9,566 bases of DNA from NCBI GenBank assembly GCA_036279835.1, contig DASUII010000195.1, positions 1 through 9,566 on the forward strand, given 5' to 3'. The position numbers were made by a program, and so were the translations under genes. Under the pieces are notes generated by a model that saw only the letters and a list, made by a program, of their open reading frames with translations, was not told the DNA's origin and ran no database searches. The DNA is from GCA-003244245 sp036279835 (GTDB taxonomy: Bacteria > Actinomycetota > Actinomycetes > Mycobacteriales > Pseudonocardiaceae). This document shows positions 6,162-9,566 of this stretch, in pieces (the first letter of the stretch is position 1; every line of letters begins with the position of its first letter).

Positions 6162-7306
6162 AGGCCCTCCTCAATGAGCACATCGGCCAGTTTCGCCGCA
6201 TCTACCCCGGTTGCGGCGTTGACCGTGGCCAGGTCCACCGGATGCCCGCACAGCAGCATCCGCAGGACCGGCTCGGCTTTCGCGGCGACGATGATCTTTT
6301 TTCCGGAGCTGAGCACGGTGATGGTGTCCCCACACAGGTGCAGGTGGGGCGAGAAATCGGTTATGCAAGCCACCGCCGTCGGTGGCCCGAATACCTTGCG
6401 GGTGCACACCCGGCGGGACGAAGGCTGTTGCTGCTCCCGCAGCGCGAGGAACTCCTCTGGCGAGGCAGAAGTGACCAGGAGGCAGGCAGCTTCAGCGAGC
6501 GCTCGGGCCTGGGCGCACTGCTCTTGTGGACCACATCGTAGGAGGTCGTGGCGAAACACCTCGTGCTCCCGAGAGCGGTCGGCGAGCCACGTCAACCAGT
6601 CCACGCCAGTGCGCTGCTCAATTCCGAATGTGACATGCAGGCTGTACCCGGCACCGTGCGCGGTGCGGGTGGCCCGGTGCCAGTAGCCACGGGGAATATG
6701 CATCACGTCGCCTGCCGTCAGCGTGCCCGACCACACGCGTTCGTTGCTGGGCTCGGAATTCGGTGCTGCGTCGCGGTACATCGGCGCGGGCCGCGACGGC
6801 GTGCAGACGTCCCACCTTTTGTCGCCCGCGAGTTGCACGATGATGACGTCGTGGTCGTCCCAGTGCAGGCCGAATCCTGGGGTAGCCTGCGTCGTCAAGT
6901 AGGTATTGACCTGGACTCGCTCCTTGGCCCACCACTGCCAGGAGCGGCAAGCGACCTCCATCGTGGCGTCCCAGCGATTGATCGCGTCTACCACCAGCGT
7001 GCACCCGGATTCGAGAAGCTGGCCGAGACGGTGCATGTCCACCATCGGGATGGCCTGTCCCCGCCGGCTCGTGACCTGGTCAATGTAGTCGCGGGGGTGT
7101 AGCTCGATGCCGTTTGTCAGGCAGCGCACTTGCGGAGGGAGCAGGCTGCGCCGCATCAGCACATCGAGCAGCCGCCTCGGGGTCAACAGTCGGGTGACGA
7201 GCTCGGGATTGGTCAGCTTTCCTCGGACGAACTGGGTACCCAACGCGCTAGGTCCGGCCCAACCCAGTGCGTGCTCGACACCGCGGATCAGTCGGTGATC
7301 GTGCAT
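6071..7306 (-). CDS. JmjC/cupin_4 Fe(II)/2-oxoglutarate oxygenase of the ribosomal-oxygenase type
   Basis: The 411-residue product matches the YcfD/MINA/NO66 (ROX) architecture: an N-terminal region, a JmjC double-stranded beta-helix, then a C-terminal winged-helix-like domain. In FGLHWDDHDVIIVQLAGDKRW the iron ligands are His148 and Asp150, and Lys163 is placed to bind 2-oxoglutarate. The distal histidine is His210 in IPRGYWHRA. SLHVTFGIE follows. The C-terminal part (VLRMLLCGHPVDLATV, then KLADVLIEEGLC) looks like a winged helix. ROX enzymes hydroxylate Arg or His of ribosomal proteins, but relatives beside small peptide genes may modify other peptides. ATG 7306 has AGAGG 6 nt upstream. The gene lies 93 nt after a 40-codon peptide gene and overlaps the reductase gene. 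The family is sure; the substrate is unknown. Confidence 0.9.
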   Translation of the reverse strand: MHDHRLIRGVEHALGWAGPSALGTQFVRGKLTNPELVTRLLTPRRLLDVLMRRSLLPPQVRCLTNGIELHPRDYIDQVTSRRGQAIPMVDMHRLGQLLESGCTLVVDAINRWDATMEVACRSWQWWAKERVQVNTYLTTQATPGFGLHWDDHDVIIVQLAGDKRWDVCTPSRPAPMYRDAAPNSEPSNERVWSGTLTAGDVMHIPRGYWHRATRTAHGAGYSLHVTFGIEQRTGVDWLTWLADRSREHEVFRHDLLRCGPQEQCAQARALAEAACLLVTSASPEEFLALREQQQPSSRRVCTRKVFGPPTAVACITDFSPHLHLCGDTITVLSSGKKIIVAAKAEPVLRMLLCGHPVDLATVNAATGVDAAKLADVLIEEGLCAEVTDELLSGYTGLTPNDDSWKRPSLSG

Positions 7307-7339
7307 AACTAACCTCTCGTGGTGGTGGCGCAATGGTGC

Positions 7340-7376
7340 GTGGGGGCCGGGACAGGCAGCGGTTCCAGACCCCCAC
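7340..7376. repeat. Inverted repeat between the small peptide gene and the oxygenase gene
   Basis: GTGGGGG (7340-7346) and CCCCCAC (7370-7376) are perfect 7-bp complements around a 23-nt loop. They lie in the 93-nt spacer after the peptide stop. A hairpin here could partly stop transcription or protect the upstream message, so that peptide is made in excess over enzyme. There is no U-tract, and the function is inferred. Confidence 0.3.
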
Positions 7377-7399
7377 TCGACACCGGTGGGACGCCGGAA

Positions 7400-7522
7400 C
7401 TACGGGTCGCGGCTATCGCCGGAGTCCCCTTGTGCTCCATCCGACATTTGGAAGTCGCCCCGATTCTGTACGCGGGAGAGTTGCTCGACAGCCACCACCA
7501 GCTCGTCGTCACGATCATCCAT
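7400..7522 (-). CDS. Small acidic peptide (40 aa), possible precursor or partner peptide
   Basis: An ATG at 7522 preceded by GAGGTGA (6 nt spacing) opens a 40-codon frame ending with TAG at 7400-7402. The peptide begins MDDRDDELVVAVEQLSRVQ and ends QGDSGDSRDP. The first half could form an amphipathic acidic helix, like many RiPP leaders. The second half is rich in Gly, Asp and Ser and has no Cys. It is the first gene of the operon with the JmjC oxygenase and the reductase, which suggests a substrate or regulatory peptide. I find no known precursor motif; DFQMSD only faintly recalls FxLD-type leaders. An overlapping 69-codon frame (ATG 7518 to TAG 7309) competes and has a higher third-position GC, but its ATG lies too far from the ribosome binding site. 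Confidence 0.5.
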   Translation of the reverse strand: MDDRDDELVVAVEQLSRVQNRGDFQMSDGAQGDSGDSRDP

Positions 7523-7561
7523 ATTCGCTCACCTCTTCATCTGCTCGGCGGATGTGCTCCA

Positions 7562-7574
7562 CACTCGCGGAGTG
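7562..7574. repeat. Short perfect palindrome in the divergent promoter region
   Basis: CACTC, GCG, GAGTG: two 5-bp arms around 3 nt, 40 nt upstream of the small peptide start. It may be an operator half or chance. It is much weaker evidence than the palindrome at 7607-7630. Confidence 0.25.
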
Positions 7575-7606
7575 AGGCTGCGCTGCTCAATGCCGCCACC
7601 TGGGAG

Positions 7607-7630
7607 CACATTGCCTCGTGCGGCAATGTG
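7607..7630. promoter_or_regulatory. Strong palindromic operator candidate between divergent genes
   Basis: CACATTGCC and GGCAATGTG are perfect 9-bp arms separated by 6 nt, the shape of a site for a dimeric regulator. The right arm overlaps the likely -35 region of the TPR regulator gene, which suggests autoregulation. The site also lies 85 nt upstream of the peptide-oxygenase-reductase operon on the other strand, so it could control both directions. Confidence 0.55.
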
Positions 7631-7656
7631 GCAACCGGCGATGGACGGGATACTCT
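7628..7656 (+). promoter_or_regulatory. Candidate promoter of the TPR regulator gene
   Basis: A -10 box TACTCT (7651-7656) lies 17 nt after GTGGCA (7628-7633), a poor -35. Transcription would start near 7663, shortly before the ribosome binding site AAGGG and the ATG at 7681. The -35 overlaps the right arm of the palindrome at 7607-7630. Confidence 0.4.
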
Positions 7657-7680
7657 CCACGACCAGCGGAAGGGATGATC

Positions 7681-8880
7681 ATGTCGAGGATCAGCCGGGC
7701 TCGTCGTGCCGAGTTTCAGCACCGCGCCGCGCAGATCCGGCAACGGGGCCAGCGCGCCGACTGGGACGTGGCCACCATCGCCCAGGAGATCGCCTGCCAG
7801 CGCCGACTCGGTATCAAGCTGAGCGGCTCGATAGCCGACGCTGAGTACGGTCACTCTACGCAACTGCCTGATTCGGGAGCCGCTATGGCTGACAATGCAC
7901 TGACTGCCGTCGCTGACTCGGTGCAGCTCCAACGCGAGATCGAAGGGCCTGGCGGCGGACCGGCCACCCGTGAGCATATCCAGCGGGCAGTGGACTACTA
8001 CGCATTGAACTACGACCGCTACACCCCGAGCACTCTTGCCACCGAGATCCATCGCTGCCGCACGATGGTCGTGGACATGCTCGCCCGCAATCAGCTAGAG
8101 CGAGATCGCACAGAACTACGGCGCATGGCTGGCTGGCTTTCCGCGTTACTTGGTGACCTGGCCTTCACCCTCTCGGACTACGCCGGTGCACATATCCACC
8201 TGAGTACTGGCGCGCGACTGGGGATCGCTGTCGGCGAGAAGCGGCTGGCCGGATGGAGTCTAGGCGCACAATCGATGGTCGCTTTCTTCGGCGACCACCC
8301 GGTCGAGGCGCTCGATCTCGCCCGCCATGCCGGTGAATACGCCGACAGCGCACTGCGCCGCGCCCAAATCACCGCTTGGTGCGAGCTCCGCGCGCTAGCC
8401 AACCTCGGGTACCGCGACGATGCGCGGCGTGCGGCAAGCCTCGCGCAACGCCACATGGACACCGCTGGCCGCGACGAGCCGGGACGCTTCGGATTCGACC
8501 GCGCCGAACTCAACCAGCATCTTGCCGAGGCTTTCCTGCGCCTCGGTGACACCAGTGCGGCCCGCGTCCACGCTGACCGGTCTCTCGGGCTCAAGAGGCC
8601 CGGATCAGGCGGGTGGGCGGCCGCTACCGTTATCCTCGCCCGCGCCCACGCGGCGGAACGCAACACCGCCGACTCCGTAGCGCTGGCAAACAGCGTCCTG
8701 GACACGGTGCCACCGGCGTCACTACGGGAGACCACCCGACGCCGGCTGAGGGCCCTGGATGCCGATCTGTTCAGCGAACGCCGGCCGGGGCCAACCTCGC
8801 GAGACTTGCACGACCGGCTGCAGACCCTGCCCGCACACCTCCCGACACAACGCAATAGCCCTGAACCCAACGGGCAATAA
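7681..8880 (+). CDS. TPR-type regulator with degenerate or deleted N-terminal HTH
   Basis: The 399-residue protein resembles the large actinobacterial family of XRE-type regulators with a C-terminal tetratricopeptide domain. Family marks are SRARRAEFQHRAAQIR at the N-terminus, EGPGGGPATREHIQRAVDYYALNY near 88-111, and RTELRRMAGWLSALLGDLAF near 143-162, followed by helix pairs up to about residue 360. Relatives carry a helix-turn-helix of roughly 60-100 residues between the N-terminal helix and the TPR part. Here only about 30 unhelpful residues (41-70) occupy that place, so DNA binding may be lost or altered. ATG 7681 has AAGGG 6 nt upstream. The gene diverges from the peptide-oxygenase operon, and a 2H phosphoesterase gene follows after 19 nt. 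The TPR part is fairly sure; activity as a regulator is inferred. Confidence 0.75.
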   Translation: MSRISRARRAEFQHRAAQIRQRGQRADWDVATIAQEIACQRRLGIKLSGSIADAEYGHSTQLPDSGAAMADNALTAVADSVQLQREIEGPGGGPATREHIQRAVDYYALNYDRYTPSTLATEIHRCRTMVVDMLARNQLERDRTELRRMAGWLSALLGDLAFTLSDYAGAHIHLSTGARLGIAVGEKRLAGWSLGAQSMVAFFGDHPVEALDLARHAGEYADSALRRAQITAWCELRALANLGYRDDARRAASLAQRHMDTAGRDEPGRFGFDRAELNQHLAEAFLRLGDTSAARVHADRSLGLKRPGSGGWAAATVILARAHAAERNTADSVALANSVLDTVPPASLRETTRRRLRALDADLFSERRPGPTSRDLHDRLQTLPAHLPTQRNSPEPNGQ

Positions 8881-8899
8881 CCTTGGCTGGGCCGCGGCG

Positions 8900-9427
8900 A
8901 TGCCTACACGCGGTCAAACCGGTCTGGTGATCCCGGTGCCGGCGGCGGATGCGCTGCTGGCGTCGGTAGGAACTCGGTACCCGGGCACCGTGCGCGATGG
9001 TCTGGCGGCGCACGTGTCACTGCTGTATCCGTTCGTTGTCGCCGCCGAGCTCGACGAGCGCGTCACCACCGCGTTGCATGAGCTGTTCGTCGAGCAGGTG
9101 CCGATCGCGGTCGGCTTCCTGGAGTGCTACCGGCGCGGCGGGTTCGTGGCGTTGCGTCCTGATCCGAGCGATGGGCTCACCGAGCTGCTGAGCAAGACCC
9201 ATCGCAGGTGGCCGGACGTGCTGCCCTACAAGGGTGTCTACGGCGACGTCGAGCCGCACTTGACGGTCACTCTGCGCTGCTCGGAACAGACCGCTTTGCG
9301 GATCGAGCAGGAGGTGACCGCCGAGCTGCCGATCCGCGCTGAGCTGCGCGAGGCGTGGCTGCTCGCCTTCGAGGGACAGTGGACATTGCGCGGCCGGTTT
9401 GAGTTCGGCGACTCCGCCGCCAGCTAA
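8900..9427 (+). CDS. 2H phosphoesterase, 2'-5' RNA ligase family
   Basis: The 175-residue product has the two HxT/S motifs of the 2H phosphoesterase superfamily: HVSLLYPF with His38 and Ser40, and HLTVTLRC with His120 and Thr122. Each is followed by a hydrophobic strand, and the length is usual for LigT/ThpR-like proteins. These enzymes act on 2'-5' or cyclic phosphodiester bonds in RNA or nucleotides; bacterial members often have no known physiological substrate. ATG 8900 lies 19 nt after the regulator stop, so the two probably share a transcript, although the ribosome binding site is weak. An in-frame upstream start at 8759 lies within the regulator gene and adds a Cys/Pro-rich segment that looks like a shadow, so it was set aside. 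Confidence 0.85.
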   Translation: MPTRGQTGLVIPVPAADALLASVGTRYPGTVRDGLAAHVSLLYPFVVAAELDERVTTALHELFVEQVPIAVGFLECYRRGGFVALRPDPSDGLTELLSKTHRRWPDVLPYKGVYGDVEPHLTVTLRCSEQTALRIEQEVTAELPIRAELREAWLLAFEGQWTLRGRFEFGDSAAS

Positions 9428-9521
9428 ATGACTCCACTGTCGGCAGGCCCGGCTGCGATGGCCCACTCCCGCGGATCGACTGCCACATCCGCCCCAACTA
9501 TCCCACCAAGGAGGCATGCGG

Positions 9522-9566
9522 ATGTTCTGGAGATGTGCCGTGGCTGGCAACTTCTTGGCAAAGTTG
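9522..9566 (+). CDS. Possible start of another gene (cut by the right window edge)
   Basis: A perfect AAGGAGG lies 7 nt before ATG 9522, and the frame (MFWRCAVAGNFLAKL) is open to the window end. Only 15 codons are visible, so no function can be proposed. A second frame from ATG 9428, directly after the 2H phosphoesterase stop, is also open to the end but has no ribosome binding site. Confidence 0.3.
   Translation, partial: MFWRCAVAGNFLAKL

Noticed and set aside
7309..7518. Alternative 69-codon peptide on the minus strand, ending 2 nt before the oxygenase start
   Set aside because: Its ATG is 13 nt from the GAGG core, against 9 nt for ATG 7522, and its Ser/Thr/Pro/Trp composition looks like an out-of-frame reading. 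Its third-position GC is higher, so it is not fully excluded.
8759..8899. Upstream start of the 2H phosphoesterase
   Set aside because: It lies inside the regulator gene in another frame; the added Cys/Pro-rich segment is not part of the fold.
9017..9550. Minus-strand 177-residue frame over the 2H phosphoesterase gene
   Set aside because: It is antisense to a gene with both HxT/S motifs intact and shows no family motif.
1..9566. CRISPR arrays, tRNA or rRNA genes, insertion sequences
   Set aside because: No regularly spaced repeats, tRNA-like cloverleaf, transposase motif or terminal inverted repeats were found by eye.

Overview
The window comes from a high-GC actinobacterial chromosome. A Pseudonocardiales-like relative is my guess, from the style of the GyrB, RecF and Gnd proteins; nothing here fixes the genus. 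It has two halves.

Replication-core half (1 to about 4036, minus strand). Read in the direction of transcription the order is gnd, recF, dciA (DUF721), gyrB. gyrB is cut by the left window edge. gnd, recF and dciA are packed with a 4-nt gap and an 11-nt overlap. gyrB is set off by a 194-nt spacer that holds a candidate promoter and a perfect 7-bp hairpin. In most actinobacteria dnaN lies directly upstream of gnd, after dnaA and oriC. Here dnaN is missing from that place. A gene-free stretch (4037-4489) follows instead, with one perfect DnaA box, two near-perfect ones, several weaker ones and an AT-rich inverted repeat. It looks like an origin or an origin remnant. Three more DnaA-box-like 9-mers sit almost back to back inside the 5' end of dciA.

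Accessory half (4490 to the right end). On the plus strand is a small APH-fold phosphotransferase. Converging on it is a minus-strand operon: a 40-codon acidic peptide gene missed by size cut-offs, a JmjC/cupin_4 oxygenase of the ribosomal-oxygenase (YcfD/NO66) type, and an aldo/keto reductase that overlaps the oxygenase by 91 nt. Divergent from that operon are a TPR-type regulator whose N-terminal helix-turn-helix seems to have been lost, and a 2H phosphoesterase (2'-5' RNA ligase family). A perfect 9+9 bp palindrome lies in the shared promoter region. A possible new gene starts at the very right edge.

Working model (inference): the peptide is the substrate or partner of the oxygenase and reductase, perhaps with the phosphotransferase, under control of the divergent TPR protein. 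That would be an uncharacterised peptide-modifying or small-metabolite locus next to the replication core. I do not recognise it as a named pathway, and no classical RiPP cyclase, peptidase or transporter is visible here.
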